From positions 1-47,853 of the forward strand of contig JAFLBB010000033.1 in assembly GCA_017304135.1 (NCBI GenBank): a stretch of DNA of 47,853 nucleotides, read 5' to 3'. Below, piece after piece: positions 33,866 through 42,759 of this stretch. This DNA comes from Acidobacteriota bacterium (GTDB taxonomy: Bacteria; Acidobacteriota; Terriglobia; Bryobacterales; Bryobacteraceae). The translations under genes were made by a program, and so were the position numbers. The notes below the pieces were generated by a model. That model worked only from the letters and a program-made list of their open reading frames with translations, was not told the origin of the DNA and did not search any database. Positions within the stretch are counted from its first letter, which is position 1, and the number at the start of each line of letters is the position of its first letter.

Positions 33866-35248
33866 ATGAACCGCATGGATTCGATGCCACGCTTGACGCG
33901 CCGCGAACTGATCCGCTTGGGCGGAGGGCTGCGGATTGCCGGATACGGGCTGGCGCCGTTGGTGATGCCGCGCAACGTGAGGGCGCAGGGCCGGGTGACG
34001 CCGCGCGGTTCGGCCAAGGCGGTGATCTTTCTCAATCTGCAGGGCGGGCCTTCGCAGATGGACATGTTCGATGTGAAGGCGGGCAAGTGGGCGCCGGAGA
34101 ACCGCGATGTGCGGAAGACGCCGTTTGGGTATGAGTTCCCGTACGGGCTGCTGCCGAAGGTGGCCGGGCAGTTGGGCGAGATGGCGGTGGTGCGGTCGGC
34201 GCAGGCCTGGGAGACGGTGCACTCGCGGGGGCAGTATTACCTGCAGACGGGGCATGCGGTGAGCGCGGCGCGGGTGCAGGAGTCGCCATCGATGGGGGCG
34301 GTGGTCGCGTATGAGTTTCTGAGCCGGCGGCGGGCGACGGATTTTCTGCCGCCGTTTGTGTCGATGAACTATGAGCCGAGCACGATGTATGGGCCGCTGC
34401 AAGGGGAGGGCTGCCTGGCGTCGGACTGTTCGCCGCTGGTGCTGGACTTGAAGAACCGCAATCTGCCGTTCGTGGTCGCGGAAAAGGACAAGGCGCGCTT
34501 TGCGCGGCGCTGGGAGTTGCTGAACCGGATGGACACGTCGCGGCACGCGCTTGACGACGCTTCGCCGGTGGGGATGCGGCAGTTTGAAAGCTTCGGGCGC
34601 GCCGTGCACAAGATGATGATGAACCCAGCGATCTCGTCGGTATTAGAGTTGAAGGACGAAGAGCGAAAGACGTATGGCGGGACGGCGTTTGGGGATGCCT
34701 GTCTGATTGCGCGCAACATGGTGGCGGCCGATGCGGGAGCGCGATTCCTGCTGGTGACGCAGCCGGGGTGGGATCATCACGGGACGATCTACGGCAAGAA
34801 CGGCCAGGGCGGGTTGTACAAGACGTGCGCCGATCTGGACCCGGCGTTCGCGGCGCTGGTGGCGGACTTGAAGCGGATGAAGCTGCTCGATTCGACGCTG
34901 GTGGTGTGCATGGGCGAGTTTGGGCGCACGCCGGGTGAACTCACTCCGCTGGCCGGGCGCGAACATTATGCCGATACGATGTTTGCCGTGTTTGCCGGGG
35001 CGGGGGTGAAGGGCGGGCGGGTGTATGGGGCGACCGACGCCGAGGCGGCGCACATTACCGACTTCGGCTGGTCGGCCAACCGGCCGGTGTATACCGAGGA
35101 TGTCTGCGCGACCATTTACAGCGCACTGGGCATTGATTGGACGAAGCGGATCACGAACACGCCTTCGGGGCGCGACTTTCAGTATGTGGATCCGGCGGCG
35201 GGGACGAAGATCATTCAGTTCCGCGAGATGGCGGAGCTGTTCACTTAG
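33866..35248 (+). CDS. DUF1501 protein, Tat-exported (module 3)
   Basis: This 460-residue protein begins with a twin-Arg leader (TRRELIRLGGG). The DUF1501 landmarks are present: GGPSQMDMFDVK, PGWDHHGTI, MGEFGRTP, GREHY and GATDAEAAHI. The GREHY replaces GRDH of modules 1 and 2, so the active-site region may differ. The gap to the short DUF1549/1553 partner is 6 bases, and AGGA lies just before the ATG. Its 3' end overlaps the convergent toroid/PHP-like gene by 8 bases. Confidence 0.88.
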   Translation: MNRMDSMPRLTRRELIRLGGGLRIAGYGLAPLVMPRNVRAQGRVTPRGSAKAVIFLNLQGGPSQMDMFDVKAGKWAPENRDVRKTPFGYEFPYGLLPKVAGQLGEMAVVRSAQAWETVHSRGQYYLQTGHAVSAARVQESPSMGAVVAYEFLSRRRATDFLPPFVSMNYEPSTMYGPLQGEGCLASDCSPLVLDLKNRNLPFVVAEKDKARFARRWELLNRMDTSRHALDDASPVGMRQFESFGRAVHKMMMNPAISSVLELKDEERKTYGGTAFGDACLIARNMVAADAGARFLLVTQPGWDHHGTIYGKNGQGGLYKTCADLDPAFAALVADLKRMKLLDSTLVVCMGEFGRTPGELTPLAGREHYADTMFAVFAGAGVKGGRVYGATDAEAAHITDFGWSANRPVYTEDVCATIYSALGIDWTKRITNTPSGRDFQYVDPAAGTKIIQFREMAELFT

Positions 35249-37400
35249 CTCCGGTCCATTGCGCGGCGGCGGTGGTGATGGCGCCGGAGGCGAGGATGCG
35301 AACCTCGGCTTCGGCGCGATGGGCGCCGGGTTGGTCGGGCGCGTTGTGGACATAGTAGCGATCGTTGCGGGTCTCGACGAGTTGGGGCGCGACCTCTTTG
35401 CCATCGACGCGCAGGCGCACGAGTTCGGTGCGCGGTTCGCGCGGCAGGCCCTGACCGGTGTTTTCCTGCCACAGGCGGAGGCGCAGGGCGATGCCTTCGG
35501 TGGGGACGCCGGTTTCAAAGCGCATGCCGGGGCGGAGCAGGGCCAGCGATGCGGCGGGACGGCGGGCCTGCGCGCCCGAGTCGTCCCACCAACGCCAGCG
35601 GGCTTCGCGCTGGCGCGCGAAATCGCGCAGTTGGGGTGAGCCTCCGGCGTAGTGGGTTTTCCAATTGGTGATGGCGTCGTGGCGGACGGCCATGACGAGG
35701 TTACGGTCGAGCGCTTCGAGCCATGACTGCCAGGAGGCGTCCTTGGCGGCGAAGAGGGTGGTGAAGCCACCGAGTTGATTGCCCCACCACCAACTCTCTT
35801 GGCCGTGGGCGTCCTGCAGGCCGACGAAGGGGAGGCGGCCATACCAGCGATGAAGGTAGGGCTGGGAGTGGAGGAAGTTTTCGTTGCCGAAGTGGAAGGT
35901 GGCGATGGCGGAGTAAGAGCCGTGTTGTACTGCGTCGTCGAGGAGGGCGCGGGTGAGTTCCTCGTTTTCGAGGAACTGCCAGAGCATGCGGCCGCCGGCT
36001 TTGCGGAGCGGGGCGATGCGGGTGTCGCGGAACTCTTCCCAGCGGTAGGGGTGGTTCAGTTTGGGCATGGCGCCGGGCGGGGTGACAAAGCTAGGGCGGC
36101 CGTCGTCGCGGGGGCCGGGGGATGCGGATTGATTGGCGCTGGGATGGAAGGGGGCGACGAAATCGACGAGGTGGGAGTAGCAGCCGAGGCCGGAAACGGA
36201 GAAATAGGTCCCATACTCCTCATTACCGATGGCGAAGCGGACGGGGACGCGGGCGGTGTCGGCGACGGTTTGCGCTTCCTCGATCCAGCCGAGGGGGGGA
36301 TTCTTGGCGGTCCAGAGATGGATGCCAAGGGATTGGGCGAGCAGGACGGCGTCGCGGGGGGAGCCATTGCCGGGGGCTTCCACCTGCATGGAGAAGAGGT
36401 CGTAGCCGGCGGGGATGGCGGTGCGTGGGGCGCGTGGGGCGGGGTGCGACGATGGTTTGGGGGGGTGGTTGAGCAGGCGGAGGGAGTCGAGAGCATAGTA
36501 GGTGGCGAGCGGATTGGGTTCACCGCCGGGGCGGTCCTGAAAGCCGCCTTCGGATGTGTAGAGGGATTCGATCCAGGAGGCGCAGCGGGCGGCTTGGGCG
36601 GGCTGTGCGCCGAGGCGTTGGAGGATGTGGAGGGCGCACCAGGTGTAGGCGAGGTCGTCGACAGCGCCGAGGGTGGCGTTGGGCGCATAGGTGAAGCCGC
36701 CGCTGGGAAGCTGGCAGGCGCGCACCCATTCACTTAGTTTGGGGGCGGGGGAGAGATCGAGGGCGAGGCATTCGGCGGCTTGCAGGCCCCAGAGGGTGTT
36801 CATGATGTGGCCGGGGCTGCCGTCGGAGGCCGGGGTGGCGTTGAAGGCGCCGTCGTTGCGGCGGCGGGCCTGGAAGTAGTCGCGCCAGGGGCCGTCGGCA
36901 TCGGAGGGCGAGAGGCCGAGCAGACGGCGGATGCGCACGGCCATGGCCTGGTGTTGGAAGACGGGGTTGGCTCCGAATTCGTAACGCTTGGTGAACTCGG
37001 CGGGGCGGGTCCAGGTGGAGGCAAGGGGGCGGAAGCTGTCGATGGGGCGGCCGAGCCAGAGGAGGGTTTGGACCTGTTCGAAGTCGAGACGCCAGAGAGG
37101 GCGGTCTTTGCGGCGGAGTTCGGGGACGGGGTAGACGTCGCGGGCGAAGGCGGCGGTGCGATCGGCGTCCGGTGGTTCGAGGCCGAGGGCGTGATAGGAG
37201 CCGACGACGCCGAAGGTGGGCGTAATGTGGGCGACGATGTCGGACGTCCAGCCATAGCCGCCTTCGGGGCGGCGGTGGGATTCGAGATAGCGGGCGGTTT
37301 GCTTGCGGAACTCTTCGGGCCAGATGATGGCGGCGGATATGGCGGGTGCGCACAGCAGGGGCAGCCACGTGCGCCTGGTCATGGAATGGCCGTCGTTCAT
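35241..37400 (-). CDS. prenyltransferase/terpenoid-cyclase-like toroid fused to PHP-like region, exported
   Basis: This is a 719-residue protein with a Tat-like leader (MTRRTWLPLLCAP). The N-terminal part (about 25-320) has repeated helices with the patterns HRRPEGGYGW, RNDGAFNAT, LPSGGFTY and SEGGFQDRPGG that build the alpha/alpha toroid of prenyltransferases, squalene cyclases and complement-like proteins. The C-terminal part (about 330-600) resembles a PHP or TIM-barrel hydrolase (AIGNEEYGTY, SWWWGNQLGG), then a beta-sandwich tail. The classical PHP HxH is replaced by MQVEAPGNG. I know no named protein with this order. No Shine-Dalgarno sequence: TAGAAT lies 7 bases before the ATG at 37400, supporting this start over ATG 37382. 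Confidence 0.75.
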   Translation of the reverse strand: MNDGHSMTRRTWLPLLCAPAISAAIIWPEEFRKQTARYLESHRRPEGGYGWTSDIVAHITPTFGVVGSYHALGLEPPDADRTAAFARDVYPVPELRRKDRPLWRLDFEQVQTLLWLGRPIDSFRPLASTWTRPAEFTKRYEFGANPVFQHQAMAVRIRRLLGLSPSDADGPWRDYFQARRRNDGAFNATPASDGSPGHIMNTLWGLQAAECLALDLSPAPKLSEWVRACQLPSGGFTYAPNATLGAVDDLAYTWCALHILQRLGAQPAQAARCASWIESLYTSEGGFQDRPGGEPNPLATYYALDSLRLLNHPPKPSSHPAPRAPRTAIPAGYDLFSMQVEAPGNGSPRDAVLLAQSLGIHLWTAKNPPLGWIEEAQTVADTARVPVRFAIGNEEYGTYFSVSGLGCYSHLVDFVAPFHPSANQSASPGPRDDGRPSFVTPPGAMPKLNHPYRWEEFRDTRIAPLRKAGGRMLWQFLENEELTRALLDDAVQHGSYSAIATFHFGNENFLHSQPYLHRWYGRLPFVGLQDAHGQESWWWGNQLGGFTTLFAAKDASWQSWLEALDRNLVMAVRHDAITNWKTHYAGGSPQLRDFARQREARWRWWDDSGAQARRPAASLALLRPGMRFETGVPTEGIALRLRLWQENTGQGLPREPRTELVRLRVDGKEVAPQLVETRNDRYYVHNAPDQPGAHRAEAEVRILASGAITTAAAQWTGAK

Positions 37401-37407
37401 GGAGCCG

Positions 37408-37413
37408 ATTCTA
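37408..37413 (-). promoter_or_regulatory. -10-like box at leaderless spacing (toroid/PHP-like gene)
   Basis: On the minus strand TAGAAT ends 7 bases before the ATG at 37400. No Shine-Dalgarno sequence lies in between, so a leaderless transcript is likely. Confidence 0.4.
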
Positions 37414-37446
37414 ACAGCGGAGTTTTTCCTCGTGGGTGTGGAGGCG

Positions 37447-37472
37447 CATAATGAAGGCAGTTGACTGCTTCA
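37447..37472 (+). promoter_or_regulatory. -10 box and palindromic operator-like site of the Oar-like receptor
   Basis: CATAAT (37447-37452) is a -10-like box. It is overlapped by a near-palindrome whose left arm is TGAAGGCAGT (37452-37461) and right arm ACTGCTTCA (37464-37472), one unpaired G and a 2-base centre. This would cover the transcription start, the usual place of a repressor site. It lies in the 86-base gap between two divergent genes and could control both. Confidence 0.45.
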
Positions 37473-37486
37473 TTCAGTAGAGGTTC

Positions 37487-40400
37487 ATGATGTATTCACA
37501 TTCACTCCGCAAGGCCATACTTCTCGTCCTCACGCTGTGGGGATCGCTCTCATTTGCGCTTCACGCCCAGGTGACCGGCACCATTCTGGGGACGGTGTTG
37601 GACGAATCGGGCGCGGCCGTTCCCGCCGCCGCTGTCACCGTGAACAACACACTGACCGGCGAAATCAGGCGCGCTGCGTCTGACGCCGCGGGCGCCTACA
37701 TCATCACGGCGCTGCCCGTGGGGCAATACCGGGTGGAGATCCGGCGCGACGGGTTCAAGGCGTTCATCGCCTCGGGCATTGGCCTGGAGGTGAACCAGAA
37801 CATTCGCATCGACGCGCGGCTGGCGGTGGGAGCGGTGGTGGAATCGGTGGAGGTGACCGCCGACGCGGCACAGGTGGACACCTATCAGACGCAGTTGGGA
37901 GCGGTTGTCGATACGAAGCGCGTGAACGATTTGCCGCTCAACGGGCGCAACGTGTATGACCTGGCGATCACGCTGCCGGGCGTTTCGAACACGAACTTCA
38001 ACACGGTGTCGAACTCGGGCGGCGCGTTTCTGAACGTGAACGGGAGCCGCACGCGGCAGAGCACGTTTATGCTTGACGGCGCGTTTAACAACGACCTGTG
38101 GCGGAACAGCGGCAACACGTCGCCGAATCCGGATGCGGTGCAGGAGTTCCGCCTGATTACGAGCAACTTCAACGCTGAGTTCGGGCGATCGCCGGGGGCT
38201 GTGTTTAATGTGGTGCTGAAGTCGGGGAGCAATGAGCTTCACGGCAGCGCGTTTGAGTTCCTGCGCAACGACAAGCTGAACGCGCGGCCGTTCTTCCAAC
38301 CGAGTGTGCCGATGCTGCGGCAGAATCAGTACGGCGTTGCGGTGGGCGGGCCCATCTTCAAGAACAAGACCTTCTTTTTCGGATCGTTCCAGGGATTGAA
38401 GATCCGCAGCCTGGCCTTCATCAACAACGTGGCCACGCCGACAGCGGCCGAGCGGGCGGGTGATTTCTCAGCGGCGGTGACGGCGCAGAGGCCGCTCGAC
38501 CCGACAACGAACGCGCTGTTTCCCGGCGCGCAGATTCCGGTGAGCCGGTTTGATCCGGTGGCCAAGACGATCATGGATCGCTACGTGCCGCTGCCGAACA
38601 CGGCGGACAACCGGCTGCAGTCGACCGGTTCAAGCCGCGACGGCGAGAACCAGTATCTGATCAAGCTCGACCACATGTTGAATTCGAACCAGAAGGTGTA
38701 TGGGAGCCTGTTCTGGATCGACGGCGACAGCTATCAGCCGTTCCCTTCGAGCACGCAGGTGCCGAACTACGCCAACAACACGACGCAGTACCGGCAGCGG
38801 AACATTGTGATGAGCCACGACTGGATTGTGAGCCCGACGACGCTAAACCAGGCGCAATTCACCTGGAGCAATCGGGACACGCCGATTGTGGATGAGTTCA
38901 CGCACAGCTGGAGCGACTACGGCAGCAAGGTGACGCTGGGTGCGCTGCCTGCGCGGCCGCCGCAGATTTTCGTCAACGGGCGGTGGCAGATGGGTACGTT
39001 CGGAGGCAACGGGCAATTGCAGCAATCGTTCAGCGCCTCAGACACGCTGACGGCAACGCGGGGCAAGCACACGCTCAAGGCTGGCGTGTGGATGTTGCAT
39101 GGCAAGTTCGATGAGGTGGGCAACTGGTTGGGCGCGGGACAGGTGCGGTTCACGGGCAACTTCACGCGGAACACGCTGTCCGATTTTCTATTGGGACGTG
39201 CGGCCAGTTTCCGGCAGAACAACGGGCTGGCGCGGATCTTCCGTTCGACCGCCGTGCATGGGTTTGTGCAGGATGACTGGCGGCTTTCGCCGCGGCTGAC
39301 GCTGAACCTGGGGCTGCGCTACGAGCTGAACATGCCGCTGGTGAGCACGACCGATGAGCTGGCCACGTTCCGCTTCAACCAACAGTCGACGACGATTCCG
39401 AAAGCGCCGCTGGGGCAGCTTTTTTATGGCGACGAGGGGATTCCGCGCGGTATGGCGAAGACGGACCGGGACAACTTCGCGCCTCGCATTGGATTGGCCT
39501 ATGATCCGACGGGGAAGGGGCGGACGGCGATCCGGGCGGGCTTTGGGGCGTTCTATGCGATCTCGTTCGCCAACGTGACATCGAATCTGCAGGGCCAGCC
39601 GTTCCTGGTGGACGTGACGGCGTTTGGAACGCCGAATCTGGTGGAGCCGTGGTCGGGCGTGCCGGGTGGCAGTCCGTTCCCGTACACGCTGGACAGGGCA
39701 AACCCCAGTTTTTCGTTGCCGATCACGACCAATTACTACGACGAGGACGCGACGACGCCGTATGTGTTTCATTACAGCCTGACGGTGGAGCAGCAGGTGA
39801 CCTCGACGTTGACTGTGCAGGGGGCCTATGTGGGCAACTCGTCGCGGAAGATGTTCTTCCAGCGCGATGCGAATGCGCCGATTTTCCGTGCGGGCAGTTC
39901 GACGGCGGGCAACGTGAACGCGCGGCGGCCCTATCTGGCGGGGACCTTCGCGCAGATTGCGCACACGAACACGGGATCGAACGCGCACTATGATTCGCTC
40001 CAGGTTTCGTTCCGCCAGCGCATGGCACGCGGGTTCACGATCAACGGCAGCTACACGTTTTCGAAGTCGATCGATGAGATTTCGGACGACATCTTCAGCG
40101 CGACGTCGGTGGGGATTGTCGATTCGAACAACCGGCGCCTGGACCGCGGAGCGTCGGGCTTCAATGCGCCGCACGTGTTCGTGGTGAGCTATTTGTGGGA
40201 TCTGCCGCGGACGCAGCGCTACGGCTGGGCGGGCAAGCATGTTGTGAATGGCTGGCAGTTGAGCGGCATCACGCGGTTCGACAGCGGCAACCCGTTCACG
40301 GTGACCGCCGGGACGGATACGAACCTGGATGGCAATGCCAATGACCGGGCGGACCTGGTGGGGAACCCTGTGATCAGCGGCGAACGCACGCGCGATGAGT

Positions 40401-40696
40401 GGCTGCGGCAGTACTTCAACACAGCCGCCTTTGCGCGGCCGGCCGACGGCACGCCGGGCACGGCGGGGCGCAGCATTCTCTACGGGCCGGGCGCGGCGAC
40501 GTGGAATCTGTCGGCGTTCAAGAACTTTGAGCTGTATGAGAAGCATCGCTTGCAGTTCCGCTCGGAGTTCTTCGGCGCGTTTAACCATCCCAACTTCGGC
40601 AACCCCAATACGGCGCTGAACAATGCCAACTTCGGGCGCATCCTGGGCGCGGGCGGCGCGCGTGTGGTGCAGTTTGCGCTGAAGTACCTGTTCTAG
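37487..40696 (+). CDS. Oar-like TonB-dependent outer-membrane receptor
   Basis: This 1069-residue outer-membrane protein has a signal peptide at residues 1-27 (ending LHAQ), a carboxypeptidase-regulatory-like beta-sandwich at about 28-110 (TGTILGTVLDESGAAVPAA), a plug-like segment with LPLNGRNVYDLAITLPGV, and a long beta-barrel of aromatic-rich strands. The last residues (FALKYLF) form the BAM-type C-terminal signal with a terminal Phe. In this class the barrel imports glycans or other nutrients by TonB energy. AGAGG lies 5 bases before the first ATG. A palindrome precedes it (separate entry). The substrate is unknown; neighbours suggest polysaccharide fragments. Confidence 0.93.
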   Translation: MMYSHSLRKAILLVLTLWGSLSFALHAQVTGTILGTVLDESGAAVPAAAVTVNNTLTGEIRRAASDAAGAYIITALPVGQYRVEIRRDGFKAFIASGIGLEVNQNIRIDARLAVGAVVESVEVTADAAQVDTYQTQLGAVVDTKRVNDLPLNGRNVYDLAITLPGVSNTNFNTVSNSGGAFLNVNGSRTRQSTFMLDGAFNNDLWRNSGNTSPNPDAVQEFRLITSNFNAEFGRSPGAVFNVVLKSGSNELHGSAFEFLRNDKLNARPFFQPSVPMLRQNQYGVAVGGPIFKNKTFFFGSFQGLKIRSLAFINNVATPTAAERAGDFSAAVTAQRPLDPTTNALFPGAQIPVSRFDPVAKTIMDRYVPLPNTADNRLQSTGSSRDGENQYLIKLDHMLNSNQKVYGSLFWIDGDSYQPFPSSTQVPNYANNTTQYRQRNIVMSHDWIVSPTTLNQAQFTWSNRDTPIVDEFTHSWSDYGSKVTLGALPARPPQIFVNGRWQMGTFGGNGQLQQSFSASDTLTATRGKHTLKAGVWMLHGKFDEVGNWLGAGQVRFTGNFTRNTLSDFLLGRAASFRQNNGLARIFRSTAVHGFVQDDWRLSPRLTLNLGLRYELNMPLVSTTDELATFRFNQQSTTIPKAPLGQLFYGDEGIPRGMAKTDRDNFAPRIGLAYDPTGKGRTAIRAGFGAFYAISFANVTSNLQGQPFLVDVTAFGTPNLVEPWSGVPGGSPFPYTLDRANPSFSLPITTNYYDEDATTPYVFHYSLTVEQQVTSTLTVQGAYVGNSSRKMFFQRDANAPIFRAGSSTAGNVNARRPYLAGTFAQIAHTNTGSNAHYDSLQVSFRQRMARGFTINGSYTFSKSIDEISDDIFSATSVGIVDSNNRRLDRGASGFNAPHVFVVSYLWDLPRTQRYGWAGKHVVNGWQLSGITRFDSGNPFTVTAGTDTNLDGNANDRADLVGNPVISGERTRDEWLRQYFNTAAFARPADGTPGTAGRSILYGPGAATWNLSAFKNFELYEKHRLQFRSEFFGAFNHPNFGNPNTALNNANFGRILGAGGARVVQFALKYLF

Positions 40697-40716
40697 ATCG
40701 CGGCGTGGGGCGAGGC

Positions 40717-42747
40717 TCACCTGCCTCCGCGCGGCGCGGCGGGCAGTGCGCCCTTTGCGAAGGCCGCGATTTCGTTCGCGGTGAGTGCGCGTGCGAAGAG
40801 TGTGGCCTCGTCGAGTTTGCCTTGGAGCAGGGAGCGGCGTGCGGGGTCGCCGCCAAGGATGAGGGTGGTGGCCGGTGTGGTTGACGCGGCGGTGGTGGCG
40901 GCTTGGCGTCCGTTCACAAAGAGCGTGGCCAATGGGCCGTTGCGCACGAGGGCGAGTTGCTGCCACTGTTGAGGCGGAAGCTGCGCGGTGGCGGGTTGAC
41001 CATTGAGAGTGAGCGTGCCATCGGGGCGCAGGGCGACTGTGTCGCCGCCGAGGGTGAGCAGAGTGGGCGTTGCGCCTTGCACTCCATTCCACACCGAGAG
41101 CAGGACGCTGTAGTTAGGGCCGAGGGGCGGTAGTTGCGCGGTGATGGCGCCGCCGGCCAGATGCGGGGCGCGGTTGGTGGCGGCGGGTGTGAGGGCAGGG
41201 GACTGCGGGCCATCGAGATAAAGGGCCACGCCGTCTTCGAATGTTGCCGCGAGGCGCCGGGCGTGATCATACGCTACTGGGCCCGACATCTCACTGAAGC
41301 GCCAGTGGGCCAGCGGGCGGGCGGCGAGGATGGATTGAATGTAGGGACCATCGGGTTCACGGGGCGTGCGGCGCGGTTTGCCGGCGAGCGATTCGGCCAT
41401 GGTGAGCAGCGCTTCGACGATGCGCGGCTCGGCTTGCACTTCCAGCCCGGCGGAGCGCGCGGCCCAGGTGGTGTAGCCGCCGAGGACATGCTGCTCGGGC
41501 GGTGGGATGTAGCCATCGGCTCCGTTGGCGAGTTCGATGTTCATGGTGGCGGCGAAGGGGGTTTGGGCTTTGAGCTTGAGTCCCGTGAGTGCGTAGACCT
41601 CGTTGGGGAGGGCGTGAATCGCCAGGTCGCCGATGCGGAGGGTTTGGAGCTTCAGCTCGCGCTCGGGTTCCTGGTGGAGGAAGAGTTGCTCGCGGGCGTA
41701 GATTTCGGGTTGCGTCTTGGGCTTGCGGCCTTCGAACTCGCGGACCTTGGCGCGGGCCCAGGCGAGCCGCTGTTCGTCTGGCTCGCGGCGGCGCAAGGTG
41801 AGCAAGGTTTCGTTCATGCCGAGCGTGAGGACGGGGCGGTGGACGATGCGGCGGTAGGCGCGGAGGGCGGCATCGGTGAACGCCTCGGTGTAGCTGTCGA
41901 GCGTGGCATCGCTCTTGGGGCGCGAGTAGTCCATCCACATCTGGTCGCCGCTGGTGCCTTGGGAGAGGATGGGGACGAAGTCAGAAGCGGCGCCGATGCG
42001 GGCGGCCATCCTGGAGGTGAAGAGGCCGAAGTAGTCGGCCGAGAGCGGAGTGTCGTTGAAGTAGTGTTGCGAGAAGTTGGCGAGCACGGCGAGGGGCTTG
42101 CCGGAGGTGGTTTGCACGCTGAACAGGGTGAGGGCGGGATCAGAGGGGCCGGAGGGGGCGATGGCGTCGGGGTTCTGATAGCCGGGGTGCATGTTGGCGC
42201 GAACGGTGCGGTTGCCGAAGGGATCGAGGAGCATCTTGTCGGCGCGGTAGATGAAGCGGCGGGTGTGTGTGAGCGTGGGGGCGTCTTCGATGGCCCAACC
42301 GGCTTGGGCGGGGCCGAGGCGCGAGGCGGCTTGGGCGACGGACTCGGCGATTTTGCCGGGCAGCCAATCGGCGTAGTCCTGCTGCGCGTCGGAGCCGAGG
42401 CAGGCCATGGCGGCGGGGGCCATATGGGTGTGGGTGGCCGAGATGAGCATGCGGTGGGCGGGAATGCCGGTGCGCTGGGCGGCGAGGGCTTTGGCGCGGT
42501 CGAGCAATTCGCGGGGCATCATGCAACTGTCGACGACGGTGATAGAGAGGCGGGTGGCGCCGTCGTCAAGCACGAGCGAGCGGGCGTAGAGGCGGCTGGT
42601 GACGCGATCGACGAGGCGCTCAGTCATGAAGCAGTTGACGATGACGGGCAGTTTTTCCGGCGTGACATCGGTGATGGCGGCGCCGGCTCGCAGGGCGGCG
42701 GTGGCCTGCAGGGACGCGAGCAGCAGGCCCAGGGCGAGGGGAAGCAT
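40717..42747 (-). CDS. neutral-ceramidase-like N-domain fused to a LamG-like domain, exported
   Basis: This is a 676-residue secreted protein with a signal at 1-18. The N-terminal domain (about 20-420) follows alkaline/neutral ceramidases: RAGAAITDVTP at the start, SATHTHMAP with the zinc-ligand His residues, NFSQHYFN and SQGTSGDQMW. Ceramidases release sphingosine, but many bacterial homologues act on other amides or have unknown roles. From about 475 to 660 a concanavalin-like LamG domain (AHWRFSE, GPNYSVLLSVWNG, LALVRNGPLATLFVNG, GKLDEATLF) likely binds glycans. No Shine-Dalgarno sequence; TACAGT lies 6 bases before the ATG at 42747. It converges on the receptor gene with a 20-base gap. 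Confidence 0.85.
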   Translation of the reverse strand: MLPLALGLLLASLQATAALRAGAAITDVTPEKLPVIVNCFMTERLVDRVTSRLYARSLVLDDGATRLSITVVDSCMMPRELLDRAKALAAQRTGIPAHRMLISATHTHMAPAAMACLGSDAQQDYADWLPGKIAESVAQAASRLGPAQAGWAIEDAPTLTHTRRFIYRADKMLLDPFGNRTVRANMHPGYQNPDAIAPSGPSDPALTLFSVQTTSGKPLAVLANFSQHYFNDTPLSADYFGLFTSRMAARIGAASDFVPILSQGTSGDQMWMDYSRPKSDATLDSYTEAFTDAALRAYRRIVHRPVLTLGMNETLLTLRRREPDEQRLAWARAKVREFEGRKPKTQPEIYAREQLFLHQEPERELKLQTLRIGDLAIHALPNEVYALTGLKLKAQTPFAATMNIELANGADGYIPPPEQHVLGGYTTWAARSAGLEVQAEPRIVEALLTMAESLAGKPRRTPREPDGPYIQSILAARPLAHWRFSEMSGPVAYDHARRLAATFEDGVALYLDGPQSPALTPAATNRAPHLAGGAITAQLPPLGPNYSVLLSVWNGVQGATPTLLTLGGDTVALRPDGTLTLNGQPATAQLPPQQWQQLALVRNGPLATLFVNGRQAATTAASTTPATTLILGGDPARRSLLQGKLDEATLFARALTANEIAAFAKGALPAAPRGGR

Positions 42748-42753
42748 CCCTAT

Positions 42754-42759
42754 ACTGTA
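42754..42759 (-). promoter_or_regulatory. -10-like box at leaderless spacing (ceramidase-like gene)
   Basis: On the minus strand TACAGT ends 6 bases before the ATG at 42747. The intervening ATAGGG contains no usable Shine-Dalgarno sequence at normal distance. Confidence 0.4.

Noticed and set aside
32441..34609. 722-codon open frame on the minus strand
   Set aside because: Antisense to module 3; composition is His/Arg/Pro-rich, typical of shadow frames.
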